A DNA stretch of 64,000 nt, from positions 1-64,000 of the forward strand of contig JAKLLB010000012.1 of NCBI GenBank assembly GCA_023150345.1, given 5' to 3'. Positions 35,940 to 52,784 of the stretch are shown piece after piece (within the stretch, counting starts at the first letter, position 1; each line of letters opens with the position of its first letter). The notes under the pieces are model-generated. The model saw only the letters and a list, made by a program, of their open reading frames with translations. It did no database searches and was not told the origin of the DNA. The DNA comes from Aquabacterium sp. (GTDB lineage: Bacteria > Pseudomonadota > Gammaproteobacteria > Burkholderiales > Burkholderiaceae_C). Both the position numbers and the translations under genes were made by a program.

Positions 35940-37274
35940 TCAACCGGTCGAGGCCGCCAGCGCCAGGCGTTGCGCCTGCGTACGGGCGACATTGCCGTCA
36001 CGCGCCTCGACCATCACCCGCAGCACCGGTTCGGTGCCCGAAGCACGGATCAGAACCCGGCCACTGCCGCGCAGCTCGGTCTCAACAGACTCCGCTTCGC
36101 GAACCAGCCTGGCGTTCTGGCGCCAGTCGCGTTGCGCGGCAACGCGCACGTTGATCATCTCCTGGGGAAACAGCTCCAGGCCCTGCAGCAAGTCAGCCAG
36201 CCGCCCGCCGTGTCGGCCGACGGCCTGCAGCACCTGCAACGCGCTCACGATGCCGTCACCGGTCGTATGCTTGTCCAGCGCGAGCAGGTGCCCCGACCCT
36301 TCGCCGCCCAGCAGCCAACCGCGGGCGTTGAGCTCCTCCAGTACATACCGGTCGCCGACCTTGGCCCGAACCAGCTCGACACCGCGCGCCTTCAATGCCT
36401 GCTCGACGGCCAGGTTGGTCATCAGCGTGCCGACCACCCCGGCCACAGGCTGGCCAAGCTCCAGGCGATCGAGCACCATCGCATACAGAAGTTCGTCGCC
36501 GTTGTACAAGCGCCCGTCGTGGTCGGCGATCTGGAGCCGATCGGCATCGCCATCGAGCGCAACCCCGTAGTCGGCGCCCCGTTGGCGCACTGCGTCGACC
36601 AGCGCCTGAGGTGAAGTCGCGCCGCACCCCTGGTTGATGTTCAGGCCATCGGGAGCGCACCCGATGGTGGAGACCTCGGCACCGAGCTCGTGGAAGACGT
36701 CGGGTGCAACATGGTAGGCCGCCCCGTGGGCTGCATCGACCACCAGCTTCAGACCACGCAGGGTCAGGTCGTTGCCTATCGTGCTCTTGCAGAACTCCAC
36801 GTACCGGCCACGCGCGTCGTCGATGCGCCGCGCCCGGCCCAGTGACGCAGCATCCACCCAGTGTGGCGGCTCGTCGATCGCGCGCTCGACGGCCACCTCC
36901 CACTCGTCGGGCAGTTTCTCGCCGCGCGCCGAGAAGAACTTGACGCCGTTGTCCTGGAACGGGTTGTGCGATGCACTGATCACGACGCCGAGGTCGAGCC
37001 GCAACGCTCGGGTCAGGTAGGCCACTCCAGGGGTCGGCAATGGACCGGTCAACAACGTATCCACGCCCGCCGAAGCCAGGCCTGCCTCCAACGACGACTC
37101 GATCATGTAGCCTGAGATGCGGGTGTCCTTGCCGATCAGCACCACCGGCCGGCTGGAGGACTGACGCAGGACGCGTCCGACGGCATGCCCCAGGCGCAGC
37201 ATGAAGTCGGGCGTGATTGGCGATCTGCCAACTTCCCCCCGTATGCCATCGGTTCCGAAGTGCTTCCTGGTCAT
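35940..37274 (-). CDS. glmM: Phosphoglucosamine mutase
   Basis: 444 residues. It converts glucosamine-6-phosphate to glucosamine-1-phosphate for peptidoglycan and lipopolysaccharide. It opens [16 protein letters not shown], the phosphorylated Ser is in [13 protein letters not shown], the magnesium loop is DGDADR, the sugar-binding GEGSGH motif is present, and the phosphate-binding [11 protein letters not shown] is near the end. The start ATG at 37274 gives the family length. It is last of ftsH-folP-glmM, 89 bases after folP. Confidence 0.97.
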   Translation of the reverse strand: MTRKHFGTDGIRGEVGRSPITPDFMLRLGHAVGRVLRQSSSRPVVLIGKDTRISGYMIESSLEAGLASAGVDTLLTGPLPTPGVAYLTRALRLDLGVVISASHNPFQDNGVKFFSARGEKLPDEWEVAVERAIDEPPHWVDAASLGRARRIDDARGRYVEFCKSTIGNDLTLRGLKLVVDAAHGAAYHVAPDVFHELGAEVSTIGCAPDGLNINQGCGATSPQALVDAVRQRGADYGVALDGDADRLQIADHDGRLYNGDELLYAMVLDRLELGQPVAGVVGTLMTNLAVEQALKARGVELVRAKVGDRYVLEELNARGWLLGGEGSGHLLALDKHTTGDGIVSALQVLQAVGRHGGRLADLLQGLELFPQEMINVRVAAQRDWRQNARLVREAESVETELRGSGRVLIRASGTEPVLRVMVEARDGNVARTQAQRLALAASTG

Positions 37275-37363
37275 CTCTCGCCCTCCTGTGTGATCGTCGA
37301 TCGTGCAGTCGCCGGTCGCGGCGACCCCGTCATCGTGCGTGTTCGTCGGCATGTGCCGTGCAG

Positions 37364-38197
37364 TCAGCCGCCGACGAGGCCGGCCGCCGCCGCCACCTTC
37401 AGCGCGTCGACGGTGGCCGCCACATCGTGGACGCGCACGACAGAAGCACCCAGGCACGCCGCCGCCACCGCCGCCGCCACGCTCGCACCCAGCCGATCGT
37501 GCACGGGGCGGCCGGTGAGCAGTCCCAGCGAGGACTTCCGCGACCATCCGACCAGCAATGGTCGACCGATCGCGCAAAGCTCGCGCTGACGACGCATCAA
37601 CTCCCAATTCTGCTCGGCGGTCTTGGCAAATCCGATCCCGGGATCGAGCGCAATGCGCTCGATTCGCACGCCAGCGTCAACGACTTCACGCATGCGCTGC
37701 CCCAGGTCAAGTGCGACGTCATGTACGACATCGTCGTAGGCCGTGTGCTGCTGCATCGTTTCCGGCTCGCCTCGCATGTGCATCAGGCACACGCCGGTGT
37801 CGGGCGCGTCGGCGAGGACTGCCAAAGCCCCGGGGCGTCGCAATGCGCGCACATCGTTGACGATGTCCGCACCAGCCGCGATGGCCTCGGCCATCACTTC
37901 GGGCCTGCTGGTATCGACCGAGACCGGCCGACCCAGAGCCACGGCATGGCGAACCACGGGCAAGACCCGGCGCAGTTCTTCGTCCAGATCAGGTGCCCGG
38001 CCACCGGGGCGAGTGGACTCCCCGCCGATGTCGAGTATGTCGGCGCCTTCACCCACGAGCTGGTCGCACCATGCCATCGCCTGGGCCGGTGTGCCATGTC
38101 GCCCGCCGTCGGAGAACGAGTCGGGCGTCACGTTGACGATGCCCATCACCAGCGGTCGGGTCAGGCTGAGCCTGAAGCGGGTGGTTTGCCAGTACAT
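37364..38197 (-). CDS. folP: Dihydropteroate synthase
   Basis: 277 residues. It condenses p-aminobenzoate with hydroxymethyldihydropterin diphosphate to make dihydropteroate for folate; it is the sulfonamide target. Signatures: [61 protein letters not shown] and [11 protein letters not shown]. The ATG at 38197 gives [15 protein letters not shown] hairpin sits 12 bases upstream (38210-38227), where a ribosome site would be expected, and I see no strong Shine-Dalgarno. Between ftsH and glmM. Confidence 0.96.
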   Translation of the reverse strand: MYWQTTRFRLSLTRPLVMGIVNVTPDSFSDGGRHGTPAQAMAWCDQLVGEGADILDIGGESTRPGGRAPDLDEELRRVLPVVRHAVALGRPVSVDTSRPEVMAEAIAAGADIVNDVRALRRPGALAVLADAPDTGVCLMHMRGEPETMQQHTAYDDVVHDVALDLGQRMREVVDAGVRIERIALDPGIGFAKTAEQNWELMRRQRELCAIGRPLLVGWSRKSSLGLLTGRPVHDRLGASVAAAVAAACLGASVVRVHDVAATVDALKVAAAAGLVGG

Positions 38198-38209
38198 CCA
38201 GATGACGAC

Positions 38210-38227
38210 GGGGCCCTGAAGGGCCCC
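38210..38227 (-). promoter_or_regulatory. GC hairpin just upstream of the folP start
   Basis: GGGGCCC, loop TTCA (minus strand), GGGCCCC: a perfect 7-bp stem ending 12 bases before the folP ATG at 38197. It may affect ribosome access or mark processing between ftsH and folP. No T run follows. Confidence 0.45.
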
Positions 38228-38295
38228 ATCTGAGGTGTGTTGCGTCGCGTAGCGGCCGTGCGGGCACCCCGCCCCAGGCGGGGCCTTTCGGGCGA

Positions 38296-40203
<1,908 letters not shown>

Positions 40204-40270
40204 CGCGGCTCCTTCAGCCTTGCAACGCGCCCACGACACGGCGTCAGTGGGGACGCATCGGACAGGCGGT

Positions 40271-40298
40271 AAGTGGGGATCATTCTATTCGAGTCAAG
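40271..40298 (-). promoter_or_regulatory. Sigma-32-like heat-shock promoter of ftsH
   Basis: On the minus strand CTTGACT (40298-40292), 13 bases, then CCCCACTT (40278-40271). This matches the sigma-32 consensus CTTGAAA-N13-15-CCCCATNT closely. Transcription would start near 40264, giving a leader of about 60 bases. FtsH is a sigma-32 gene in E. coli, supporting the call. A TAGAAT between the two elements could serve sigma-70. Confidence 0.65.
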
Positions 40299-40407
40299 TA
40301 GGACGTTCCGCAGTGCGGGATCGGCATGTAAAGGCGCATAAGCACCGGGTTTCGGCCCGAATTCAAGACAGCAGGCGCCAAAGGCGCGCGAGCCCGGCGG
40401 CCAAACC

Positions 40408-41082
40408 CTAAGGCCTTCTGGGACCCCATCCGATCAGGAAGGTTTCTGATGACCGGTCACGCGACGCCTTCGGCTTGCACGGTTTCACGGTTCGAAACGC
40501 CCGCTTGAAGCGCTCGACCAATTGGCTGTACCCGCTGCCGTGGAACACCTTGGCCACCAGCACACCGTCGGGACGCAGGTGGCGCATGGCGAAGTCGATG
40601 GCCAGTTCGATCAGATGCTCGATGCGGGCCGCATCGGACACCTCGATACCCGACAGGTTGGGCGCCATGTCCGACACCACCACGTCGACCGGACGCCCAC
40701 CTAGAACCGCTTCCAGTTCGGCCACGACCGACTCTTCGCGGAAGTCGCCCTGGATGAACTGCACGCCCTCGATGGGTTCCATCGGGAGCAGATCCAGCGC
40801 CACGAGGGTTCCCTGCAACTCACCGACCGCGGCACCACCCGTGCCTGCAACCTTGGGCGCAAAGCGGCGGCGCAGGTACTGGCTCCAGGCACCAGGGGCG
40901 CTGCCGAGATCGACCACCACCTGCCCCGGCCGAAACAGGCGGAACCCTTCATCGATCTCCTTGAGCTTGAAGGCCGCGCGGGCACGGTAGCCCTCTCGCT
41001 GCGCCATCTTGACGTACGGGTCGTTCAGATGGTCCTGCAGCCAGGCCTTGTTGACCTTGCGGCTCTTGGTGTTGATCTTCAT
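40408..41082 (-). CDS. rlmE: 23S rRNA (uridine-2552-2'-O)-methyltransferase
   Basis: 224 residues. It methylates U2552 in the A-loop of the large subunit; also called FtsJ/RrmJ. The SAM-binding motif is [16 protein letters not shown], and the K-D-K-E tetrad is seen in [26 protein letters not shown] and SSETFL. The start ATG at 41082 ([18 protein letters not shown]) is chosen by family N-terminus. It is divergent from yhbY by only 20 bases and about 200 bases upstream of ftsH, as in E. coli. Confidence 0.96.
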   Translation of the reverse strand: MKINTKSRKVNKAWLQDHLNDPYVKMAQREGYRARAAFKLKEIDEGFRLFRPGQVVVDLGSAPGAWSQYLRRRFAPKVAGTGGAAVGELQGTLVALDLLPMEPIEGVQFIQGDFREESVVAELEAVLGGRPVDVVVSDMAPNLSGIEVSDAARIEHLIELAIDFAMRHLRPDGVLVAKVFHGSGYSQLVERFKRAFRTVKPCKPKASRDRSSETFLIGWGPRRP

Positions 41083-41102
41083 GTCGCGGAGATAATAGTG
41101 GG

Positions 41103-41579
41103 ATGCCTGCAATCGAATTGAGCCCTGCCCAGCGCAAGGACAAGCGCGCCGAGGCGCATCACCTGGACCCGGTGGTGCTGGTCGGCGCCGACGGCTTGAC
41201 CGACGCCGTGCGCCGAGAGGTCGACGCCGCGTTGAAGGCGCACGGACTCATCAAGGTGCGCGTGTTCTCCGACTCACGCGATGAGCGCATGGCCATGCTC
41301 CAGACCCTGGCAGATGCGCTGGGAGCCGCACCGGTGCAACACATCGGCAAGCTGCTGGTGCTGTGGCGGCCGATTCCGCCGCGGGAGAAGGCGCCCCGCG
41401 AGGATCGCATGGCCGGCCCGAAGCTGGTGAAGATCGTCAAGTTCTCGAAGAGCCCCACCCACCGCCCGCAGGTGAAGAAGGTGAAGGTGATGGGCAACCA
41501 GCGCGTGACTGCGGGCGGTTCGATCAAAAGGGCACGTACACGCGTGACCAGTGTCAAGAAGAAGTCCCAGTCCACTTGA
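41103..41579 (+). CDS. yhbY: CRS1-YhbY RNA-binding protein
   Basis: 158 residues. The first 100 form a YhbY domain, a small RNA-binding fold tied to 50S assembly: [34 protein letters not shown] and the GKLLVLWRP end, though the usual GxxG loop is hard to place. The last 50 residues are a basic extension ([17 protein letters not shown]), longer than in E. coli YhbY (97 residues). Divergent from rlmE, converging on greA, the E. coli order. Confidence 0.92.
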   Translation: MPAIELSPAQRKDKRAEAHHLDPVVLVGADGLTDAVRREVDAALKAHGLIKVRVFSDSRDERMAMLQTLADALGAAPVQHIGKLLVLWRPIPPREKAPREDRMAGPKLVKIVKFSKSPTHRPQVKKVKVMGNQRVTAGGSIKRARTRVTSVKKKSQST

Positions 41580-41624
41580 GGACGCGCCCGGCGCAGGCCG
41601 GGCCGTGCATGCTGCCGATGGGCG

Positions 41625-42101
41625 TCAGACGTATCGCACGTCCACGATTTCGTAGCGCTTGATACCGCCGGGGGCTTTCACTTCGGCCAGGTCGCCGGCT
41701 TCCTTGCCGATCATGGCCCGTGCGATCGGTGAGCTGATGGAAATCAGGCCCTGCTTCAAGTCCGCCTCGTCGTCGCCCACGATCTGGTAGGTTACCGCTT
41801 GGCCGGAGGCTTCGTCCTCGAGGTCGACCGTGGCGCCGAACACCACCCTCCCGCCGGCATCCAGTGCAGCCGGATCGATCACCTGCGCCGCAGCAAGCTT
41901 GCCCTCGAGCTCGAGGATCCGCCCCTCGATGAAGCCCTGCTTGTCCTTGGCAGCGTCGTACTCGGCGTTTTCGGAGAGGTCACCCTGCGCCCGCGCTTCG
42001 GCGATGGCCTGGATCACCGCGTGACGCTCGACCGTCTTGAGCCGCTGCAACTCCTCCTTGAGCTTCTCGGCGCCCCGCCGGGTCAGTGGGATGGTGGTCA
42101 T
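41625..42101 (-). CDS. greA: Transcription elongation factor GreA
   Basis: 158 residues. It rescues backtracked RNA polymerase by stimulating transcript cleavage. The coiled-coil tip carries the acidic pair in [14 protein letters not shown], preceded by [17 protein letters not shown]. The C-terminal FKBP-like domain has [17 protein letters not shown]. It follows carB by 84 bases, the arrangement seen in many beta- and gammaproteobacteria. Confidence 0.97.
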   Translation of the reverse strand: MTTIPLTRRGAEKLKEELQRLKTVERHAVIQAIAEARAQGDLSENAEYDAAKDKQGFIEGRILELEGKLAAAQVIDPAALDAGGRVVFGATVDLEDEASGQAVTYQIVGDDEADLKQGLISISSPIARAMIGKEAGDLAEVKAPGGIKRYEIVDVRYV

Positions 42102-42185
42102 GACGTAACGTTTCCTCGAGCAAAATGAAAGCGCCGCCGGGGCCGGCCAGAGCGGCGCCAGCGGCGGAGTGTTGAACGCACAAGT

Positions 42186-46602
<4,417 letters not shown>

Positions 46603-46749
46603 GAGGGAACTCCGGTTTGCGCGCGCCCGGCTCGGCTCCCGGTGCCGGCGCGCTCGAAGGCGCGGTCCGGGCCGATGTGCTCACAAGACCTGGGGGGAAA
46701 CCGGTGGGAAGTTTCGCTCGGGCTGCGTTGTTGGCGGGTAAACCTGTTG

Positions 46750-46778
46750 ATTATAGACCGATCCTCCCGACACGTCAG
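46750..46778 (-). promoter_or_regulatory. Sigma-70 promoter of carAB
   Basis: On the minus strand CTGACG (46778-46773, four of six matches) and TATAAT (46755-46750, perfect), spaced 17 bases. Transcription would start near 46743, giving a leader of about 140 bases to the carA TTG. I see no obvious arginine or pyrimidine operator, and the leader holds no clear hairpin-plus-T-run attenuator. Confidence 0.65.
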
Positions 46779-46900
46779 GGTTTCCACGCGCCCGGTGGAG
46801 TGGCCACTTCAGCCGTCCGAAGTCACAACCGAGCGCCCTGACGGGAACTAGAATCCGCCCGCGCGATCGAACGGCGCATCAACCACTCGACGGAGGTCTC

Positions 46901-47596
46901 ATGAACGAACGCCTGCAAACCTTCCCCGGCCTGGCCGGACAGGGCTCGCTGGCTGTCGAACGCAATCGCGTCCTGCGCAACACGTACTGGCTGCTGGCGT
47001 TGTCGCTGGTGCCGACGGTGCTGGGTGCCTGGGTCGGGATCAGCACCGGCATCACCTCGGCAATGGGCCCGGGTATCAGCGCGATCGTGTTCCTCGCTGG
47101 CGCCTTTGGATTCATGTTCGCGATCGAAAAGACCAAGCACTCGTCTACAGGTGTGGCCGTGCTGCTCGGCTTCACGTTCTTCATGGGCCTCATGCTGGCT
47201 CGCATGCTGGCGGTCATCCTGGGATTCAAGAACGGCAGTTCGCTGATCATGACCGCCTTCGGCGGTACCGCGATCGTGTTCTTCGGCATGGCCTCGCTGG
47301 CCACGGTCATCAAGCGTGACCTGTCGGGCATGGGCAAGTTCCTGTTCGTCGGCGCGCTCATGCTCCTGGTGGCGGGCCTGGTGAACATCTTCCTGCAGTC
47401 CAGCGCCCTGATGATCACGGTATGCGTGCTGGCCATCGGCGTCTTCTCGGCCTTCATGCTCTACGACATCAAGCGCGTGATCGACGGCGGCGAGACGAAC
47501 TACATCACCGCCACGCTGGCGATCTACCTGGACATCTACAACGTGTTCCAGAGCCTGCTGGCGCTGCTGGGCATTTTCGGCGGCGAACGCGAGTGA
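46901..47596 (+). CDS. BAX inhibitor-1 / YccA family membrane protein
   Basis: 231 residues with seven hydrophobic helices, the number usual for the BI-1/TMBIM family. Inner membrane. In E. coli, YccA is a substrate and modulator of FtsH; whether this one acts so is unknown, though ftsH is about 7 kb away. Typical blocks: NTYWLLALSLVPTVLGA, SSLIMTAFGGTAIVFFGM and SAFMLYDIKRVIDGGETNYITATLAIYLDIYNVF, the last holding the conserved C-terminal aspartates. GGAGG lies just before the ATG; TAGAAT at 46849-46854 may be its -10 box. Divergent from carA. Confidence 0.92.
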   Translation: MNERLQTFPGLAGQGSLAVERNRVLRNTYWLLALSLVPTVLGAWVGISTGITSAMGPGISAIVFLAGAFGFMFAIEKTKHSSTGVAVLLGFTFFMGLMLARMLAVILGFKNGSSLIMTAFGGTAIVFFGMASLATVIKRDLSGMGKFLFVGALMLLVAGLVNIFLQSSALMITVCVLAIGVFSAFMLYDIKRVIDGGETNYITATLAIYLDIYNVFQSLLALLGIFGGERE

Positions 47597-47605
47597 CTCT
47601 ACCGG

Positions 47606-47653
47606 CCGGCGGCGCAGCTGCCGCCGGTTGTCGCGGGCCCCGAGCGGGCCCGC
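47606..47653 (+). terminator. Two hairpins after the BI-1 gene
   Basis: CCGGCGGC (47606-47613) pairs with GCCGCCGG (47620-47627); GCGGGCCC (47633-47640) pairs with GGGCCCGC (47646-47653), then TTCTACTT. The second is the likelier terminator, although its T run is interrupted. Confidence 0.55.
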
Positions 47654-47701
47654 TTCTACTTCATGCAGGGCTTTCAACGGCGGCGCCGTGACGGCCGGCG
47701 A

Positions 47702-49084
47702 TCATCCCGGCGCCGATCCACCGCGTTCGAACACCGCGATGCTCTCGACATGGGCGGTGTGCGGGAACATGTTGACCACGCCAGCGGCCAAGCAGCGGTA
47801 GCCCGCCTGGTGCACCAACAGACCGGCGTCTCGCGCCAGCGTGGCGGGGTTGCAGCTCACGTAGACGATGCGCTGGGGCGAATCGTCATCGGGCAGCCCC
47901 GCGCGCGCCTGTCGGTACTCGGCCAATGCCTTGACCAGCGCGAAGGCTCCCTCGCGTGGCGGATCGACCAGCCAGCGTTCGGCCGAACCGAAGCCCTGCA
48001 GGTCGTCGACCGTGATCTCGAACAGATTGCGCGCCATGAACTGCGCGCGCTCGGCCAGGCCATTGCGTGCGGCGTTCTCGCGTGAGCGTTGAACGAGCAC
48101 GTCGCTGCCCTCGATGCCGAGCACGGCGCGCGCCATGCGCGCAATGGGCAGCGTGAAGTTCCCCAGGCCGCAGAACCAGTCGATCACGCGGTGCGCCGGC
48201 GACACCTCGAGCAGCCGCAGCGCACGGCCGACAAGCGCCGCATTGATCATGGGGTTGACCTGCGTGAAGTCGGTGGGCCGAAACGGCATGCGCAGGTCGA
48301 ACTCACGCAGGCTGTAAGCCAGCTCGGGCCCGTCCTCCACGAGCGGATGCACGGTCTCCGGCCCCTTGGGCTGCAGCCACCAGTGGACCGCATGTTCGCG
48401 CCCAAACGCGCGCAGTTTCTGGGCATCGCCCACGCTCAAGGGCTCCAGATGGCGCAGCACCAGCACCACGAGCGGATCACCGTCGAGGTCACCGACCGCG
48501 ACTTCGATCTGTGGCAGGCGATCGCGCTGGTCCATCGTACCGATCAGCAGTCGCAGCGGCACCAGCAGCGACGCCACCTGGGGCGGCAACACATGGCACT
48601 CGGTCATGTCGGCCACGTAGCGCGACTTGCGTTCGTGGAAGCCGACCAGCACGCCGCCCTTGCGTGGCACATGCCGCACCGACAGCCGCGCCCGGTATCG
48701 GTAGCCCCAGGAGGGGCCTTCGATCGGCCGCAGCACACACTCGGGCCGCACTTTGGCCAGGTGGGCCAGGTTGTCCTCGAGCGCGCGCTGCTTCACGGCC
48801 ACTTGTGCAGCCGCATCGAGGTGCTGCATCTTGCAGCCACCGCATGACCCGGCATGCAGACCGAAGTGCGGGCATCGCGGGCGCACGCGCAATGCGCTGT
48901 CGCGGCGCAGTGCGCGCAGGTTGCCCTGCTCCCACTGCGGCTTGCGCCGCGTGATATCGACCTGAACGTCCTCGCCCGGCAAGGCGCCGTCGATGAAGAC
49001 CACCTTGCCGCCGTTGTCGTGGGCCACGCCCTGCGCCTCGATGTCGATGGACTCGACGCGCAGCCACTCGTCACTCATAGTCAT
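47702..49084 (-). CDS. rlmD: 23S rRNA (uracil-1939-C5)-methyltransferase
   Basis: 460 residues. It methylates U1939 of 23S rRNA. An N-terminal TRAM RNA-binding domain ([25 protein letters not shown]) is followed by Fe-S cysteines in [19 protein letters not shown]. The SAM domain has [14 protein letters not shown], and the catalytic Cys lies in [13 protein letters not shown]. The ATG at 49084 (MTMSDEW) has GATAAT six bases upstream, so a leaderless message is conceivable; ATG 49078 is the alternative. Downstream of rpoS on the same strand. Confidence 0.94.
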   Translation of the reverse strand: MTMSDEWLRVESIDIEAQGVAHDNGGKVVFIDGALPGEDVQVDITRRKPQWEQGNLRALRRDSALRVRPRCPHFGLHAGSCGGCKMQHLDAAAQVAVKQRALEDNLAHLAKVRPECVLRPIEGPSWGYRYRARLSVRHVPRKGGVLVGFHERKSRYVADMTECHVLPPQVASLLVPLRLLIGTMDQRDRLPQIEVAVGDLDGDPLVVLVLRHLEPLSVGDAQKLRAFGREHAVHWWLQPKGPETVHPLVEDGPELAYSLREFDLRMPFRPTDFTQVNPMINAALVGRALRLLEVSPAHRVIDWFCGLGNFTLPIARMARAVLGIEGSDVLVQRSRENAARNGLAERAQFMARNLFEITVDDLQGFGSAERWLVDPPREGAFALVKALAEYRQARAGLPDDDSPQRIVYVSCNPATLARDAGLLVHQAGYRCLAAGVVNMFPHTAHVESIAVFERGGSAPG

Positions 49085-49114
49085 GCTGGGATTATCCGAG
49101 GCCCCGACAGTCTC

Positions 49115-50110
49115 CTAGAACACCGAGTCACGGTCCACGCCCTGGCGGGCCATGCGGCGCTTGAGCTTGACCAGCGCTTCCTGCTGGATCTGGCGCACGC
49201 GCTCTCGGGTCAAACTCAGGCGCTCGGCCAGCGCTTCAAGCGTCTGCGGCTCGCGATCGCCCAACCCGTAACGACCCTCGAGCACCTCGCGCTCGCGTTG
49301 CGGAAGCTCGGCCAGGCCTTGCTCGAGCAGGCGCTCGACCTCATGGCTGAGCAACAGGCCCATCGGGTCTACCGCGTGCTCATCGACCACGCTGTCCATC
49401 AGCGACTCGACGCTCTCGGCGTCCAGCGGGGCATCGAGCGACGTGGGCTGCTCGGCCAGCTTGAGCAGCGCGTCGACCTGTGCCAAGTCGCGTCCCAGTG
49501 CCGCCGCAATGTCGTCGGTGCGCACCTGCGCGGGCGTACCACCGCGCGAATGGGCATCTGCCTCGAGTGCGCGCCGCGCCCGAACCACCTGGTTGAGCTC
49601 ACGCACCACATGCACCGGCAACCGCACCATGCGCGCCTGATGCATGATCGCGCGCTCGATGCCCTGGCGCACCCACCACGACGCGTAAGTCGAGAAGCGA
49701 AAGCCGCGCTCAGGTTCGAATTTCGCGATCGCGTGCATCAGGCCAAGGTTGCCCTCTTCGATAAGGTCCGAAAGTGGCAGGCCACGGCCGAGGTAATTCT
49801 TGGCAATGCTCACCACCAGCCGCAGGTTGCGCTCGATCATCGTCTGGCGCGCGGCGAAGTCGCCCTGCCGCGCCCTGGAGGCGGTGTCGAACTCCTCCTC
49901 GGGGCTCAGCAGCGGCGCTTTGCGGATGTCTCGCAGATACAGCTGCAGCGCATTGCCCGGGTCGGCATCACCCGCCGGACCGAGCGCGCGTTCGTCGTCC
50001 CGACTGCGGGCGTCATCGGTGCCCAGCGGCCCGTCAGCGGCATCGACGGTCGCCCGAGGGCGCGCCACCTCGACGGCACTTGAAACTCGAGCATTGACGC
50101 GCCGGCCCAT
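49115..50110 (-). CDS. rpoS: RNA polymerase sigma factor RpoS
   Basis: 331 residues. The stationary-phase and general-stress sigma factor. Region 1.2 is [19 protein letters not shown]; region 2 is [26 protein letters not shown] and [16 protein letters not shown]; region 3 follows; region 4 ends with the helix-turn-helix [20 protein letters not shown]. The order surE-pcm-nlpD-rpoS identifies it as RpoS rather than RpoH or RpoD. The start ATG at 50110 is not supported by a strong ribosome site, and the first 50 residues are poorly conserved, so a slightly later start is possible. Confidence 0.94.
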   Translation of the reverse strand: MGRRVNARVSSAVEVARPRATVDAADGPLGTDDARSRDDERALGPAGDADPGNALQLYLRDIRKAPLLSPEEEFDTASRARQGDFAARQTMIERNLRLVVSIAKNYLGRGLPLSDLIEEGNLGLMHAIAKFEPERGFRFSTYASWWVRQGIERAIMHQARMVRLPVHVVRELNQVVRARRALEADAHSRGGTPAQVRTDDIAAALGRDLAQVDALLKLAEQPTSLDAPLDAESVESLMDSVVDEHAVDPMGLLLSHEVERLLEQGLAELPQREREVLEGRYGLGDREPQTLEALAERLSLTRERVRQIQQEALVKLKRRMARQGVDRDSVF

Positions 50111-50139
50111 GGTGACTTGTACCGCGCCGGCGCACTGCC

Positions 50140-51069
50140 CTACCGGGGTGGCAGCAACCTGGCCGGATCGACCGGCTTGCCATGCTTGCGTATCTCGAAG
50201 TGCAGTTGCACCCGGTCGGCATCTGTAGAGCCCATTTCGGCAATGCGCTGGCCGCGCCGCACGGCCTGGTCCTCCTTGACGAGCAACGCTTGGTTGTGCG
50301 CGTACGCCGTGAGGTAGGTGTTGCTGTGCTTGACGATGACCAGGTTGCCGTAGCCACGCAGACCGGAACCGGCGTAGACCACGCGCCCGTCCGCCGCTGC
50401 GAGGACCGGATCGCCGGTCTTGCCCAGGATCGCCAGGCCCTTGTTGCGACCTTCGTCGAAGCCGCTGCCCACCGCGCCGGCAGCGGGCCAGGCCCATTGC
50501 GGCTCCTCCTCGCCCTCGCGCGCAGTGGCCGGGTTGGGGACCGATGCAGGCATTGACGCCGCGCTGGCGGCAGGTGCAGCGGTGGCAGGCGCACTGCCGG
50601 AAGCCGCACCGGACAGTGACGGCGCCGGTGCCGGCTTGGCGTCGAGCCCGCGTGCTTCCACCTTGGCCGGACCCACGCCCCTCGAAGCCACGGCAGTCGC
50701 ATCCTGTGCGGGCGGAAGCACACGCAGCACCTGCCCAACCTCGATCACGTTGGGGTTGTCGATGCCGTTCCAGCGCGCAACGTCACGCCAGTTCTGTCCA
50801 TTTTCGAGTCCGACACGAATGAGTGTGTCCCCAGGCTTGACCGTGTAGTAGCCCGGCTTGCCGGCGTGCTCGGCGTTGGGCATGGTCTTGGGATCGGGTG
50901 CACTGGCCGCGGTCGCCGCTGGTGTCGCGGCTGCGCTCCCCTGTGCCGGCGCCACGGCAGCGCGCGGCGTCGGGGCTCGCTCTTCGACGGGTGCACGGTG
51001 CCCGGACGACGCGCAGCCGCCCAACGTTGCCAGACAGGCCAGGTACCACGGCAGGGAACGCAGATGCAT
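50140..51069 (-). CDS. nlpD: NlpD-like LysM/M23 lipoprotein
   Basis: 309 residues. In E. coli, NlpD is an outer-membrane lipoprotein that activates amidase AmiC at division. Here the lipobox is LATLGGC, then a long Ala/Pro linker, LysM ([21 protein letters not shown]) and a second Ala-rich linker. The C-terminal M23 fold starts near [11 protein letters not shown]. The zinc-binding first His and Asp of active M23 enzymes are absent (NKGLAI for HxGxD), while YAHN and VQLHFEI keep later histidines, so it is predicted to be a non-catalytic activator. The ATG at 51069 is used. Between pcm and rpoS. Confidence 0.93.
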   Translation of the reverse strand: MHLRSLPWYLACLATLGGCASSGHRAPVEERAPTPRAAVAPAQGSAAATPAATAASAPDPKTMPNAEHAGKPGYYTVKPGDTLIRVGLENGQNWRDVARWNGIDNPNVIEVGQVLRVLPPAQDATAVASRGVGPAKVEARGLDAKPAPAPSLSGAASGSAPATAAPAASAASMPASVPNPATAREGEEEPQWAWPAAGAVGSGFDEGRNKGLAILGKTGDPVLAAADGRVVYAGSGLRGYGNLVIVKHSNTYLTAYAHNQALLVKEDQAVRRGQRIAEMGSTDADRVQLHFEIRKHGKPVDPARLLPPR

Positions 51070-51096
51070 GGGGCAGGTGCGGCGCAAGCCGCGGGC

Positions 51097-51915
51097 TCAG
51101 GTGACCCCCGATTTTAGGGGGACAAAGTGCACGGACTCATGATGGATGCGCGACCAGCCGTCGCTGTGGCGGTCGACCACCACCAATACCTGCCCGACTG
51201 AGCTGCCTTGCGTCGGCGCCACGAGGCGCCCGCCGATGGCCAACTGCTCGAGCCAGGCATTTGGGATCTCGGCTCCACCTGCGGCAGCGATGATGCTGTC
51301 GTAGGGCGCCAGCGGCGGGTGGCCCAGCATGCCATCGCCATGCACGAGCCGCACACGGTCCTGCCGCCAGGCGGTCAGGTTGGACTGTGCCCGTTCGAAC
51401 AGCCCCGTCAGCCGCTCCACCGACACCACCCGTCGGCCCAACCGAGCGAGCAAGGCCGCCTGGTAGCCGCATCCGGTGCCGATTTCCAGCACCTGCCCGA
51501 GATGCTGCTGCCGGCGTGCATTGGCGCCCTGGAACAGCAGTTCGAGCATGCGGGCCACGACCGACGGCTTGGAGATCGTCTGCCCCAGCCCGATCGGCAG
51601 GCTGGTGTCCTCGTAGGCCTGGCCTGCCAGCGCTGTATCGACGAACAGGTGACGAGGCACCTGCGCCATCACTTCGAAGACAGGCTCACAGGCGATGCCC
51701 TCCAGCCGCAGGCGCTCGACCATGCGCAGGCGGACCGCGTCAGAGTCCAGGCCCAGCCCGGTCGGCGCCGTCAACCGCGCCGCATCGCGTGCGGCACTGT
51801 CGAGCAGCCGTTGCGGGCGCAACGGCGCGGCCGGACGTGCTGCCGCCCCCGGTGCCGATGCCGTGCCCGCCCCGGCCGGAAACGCCGGCGGACGACGCGG
51901 TGCACGGGGCTTCAT
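51097..51915 (-). CDS. pcm: Protein-L-isoaspartate O-methyltransferase
   Basis: 272 residues. It repairs isoaspartyl residues by SAM-dependent methylation. The core is clear: [64 protein letters not shown] and the end [14 protein letters not shown]. An extra Pro/Ala/Arg-rich N-terminus of about 60 residues makes it longer than E. coli Pcm (208). It is not exported (no signal peptide). The start ATG at 51915 overlaps the surE stop (ATGA), as expected of the surE-pcm pair. Confidence 0.95.
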   Translation of the reverse strand: MKPRAPRRPPAFPAGAGTASAPGAAARPAAPLRPQRLLDSAARDAARLTAPTGLGLDSDAVRLRMVERLRLEGIACEPVFEVMAQVPRHLFVDTALAGQAYEDTSLPIGLGQTISKPSVVARMLELLFQGANARRQQHLGQVLEIGTGCGYQAALLARLGRRVVSVERLTGLFERAQSNLTAWRQDRVRLVHGDGMLGHPPLAPYDSIIAAAGGAEIPNAWLEQLAIGGRLVAPTQGSSVGQVLVVVDRHSDGWSRIHHESVHFVPLKSGVT

Positions 51916-52679
51916 GACCGTTCGGCCAAGGCCAGGCGAGAACGCCAGCTGCCCAGCGCCGCGTGGTCGGTGAGGTCGACCTGCAGCGGCGTGATCGACA
52001 CGCAGCCATGGGCCGTTGCGTGGAAGTCGGTGCCCTCGCCGGCCTCCCTGGCATCGCCAGCCGGACCGATCCAGTAGATCGTCTCGCCTCGGGGGCTGAC
52101 CTGGCGGATGACGGGCTCGCTGGCATGGCGGCGCCCCAAGCGGGTGACCTGGCGCGGCAGTCGGTCGGCATCGGGTCGATTGGGGATGTTGACGTTGAGC
52201 AGCCACGGAGCACCCGTCAGCGGCAATGCCAGCAGTTCTTCCACCACCGAACGGGCAACCCGGGCAGCGGCATCGAGATGGGCCCAGCCCTTCTCGACCT
52301 GCGAGAACGCGACCGCCGGAATGCCGAACAGGAAGCCTTCCATGGCCGCAGCCACCGTGCCCGAGTACAGGGTGTCGTCACCCATGTTGGCACCTTGGTT
52401 GATGCCGGTGACCACCAGGTCGGGGCGCTGCCCGAGCAGGCCCGTGAGCGCCACGTGCACGCAGTCCGACGGCGTGCCGCTCACGACGTGGAAACCCTGT
52501 TGCGGCCCTGCGGCGCGGAACACATTGAGCGGCCGAGTCAACGTGAGCGCGTTCGACGTTCCGCTGGCATTCTGCTCAGGCGCCACCACATCGATGTGTC
52601 CCAGCCCGTTCATGGCCTTCACCAGCGCCGAGATTCCCGGAGCCAGGTAACCGTCGTCGTTCGCAATGAGGATGCGCAT
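51912..52679 (-). CDS. surE: 5'/3'-nucleotidase SurE
   Basis: 255 residues. A metal-dependent phosphatase acting on nucleoside monophosphates and short polyphosphate. Active-site motifs: [10 protein letters not shown] at the N-terminus (Asp8, Asp9), [11 protein letters not shown] (serine) and [24 protein letters not shown]. The ATG at 52679 gives [10 protein letters not shown]. First gene of surE-pcm-nlpD-rpoS; divergent from the quinone oxidoreductase. Confidence 0.96.
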   Translation of the reverse strand: MRILIANDDGYLAPGISALVKAMNGLGHIDVVAPEQNASGTSNALTLTRPLNVFRAAGPQQGFHVVSGTPSDCVHVALTGLLGQRPDLVVTGINQGANMGDDTLYSGTVAAAMEGFLFGIPAVAFSQVEKGWAHLDAAARVARSVVEELLALPLTGAPWLLNVNIPNRPDADRLPRQVTRLGRRHASEPVIRQVSPRGETIYWIGPAGDAREAGEGTDFHATAHGCVSITPLQVDLTDHAALGSWRSRLALAERS

Positions 52680-52784
52680 ATGCGGCCCATTGTAGGCAGC
52701 CGTCACCCTGGCGACGTCGCGGCACGGCAGGCCTTACTAAGATCGCGCGCTCCGACCAGCCGCCCCCCGAAACTGGAGATCCAA

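Noticed and set aside
37375..37480. GCC-rich microsatellite-like stretch at the end of folP
   Set aside because: It encodes the Ala-rich C-terminus of FolP and needs no separate explanation.
38270..38290. CCCCGCC/GGCGGGG inverted repeat between ftsH and folP as a terminator
   Set aside because: There is no T run on the minus strand on which these genes are transcribed, and folP and glmM lie downstream in the same operon.
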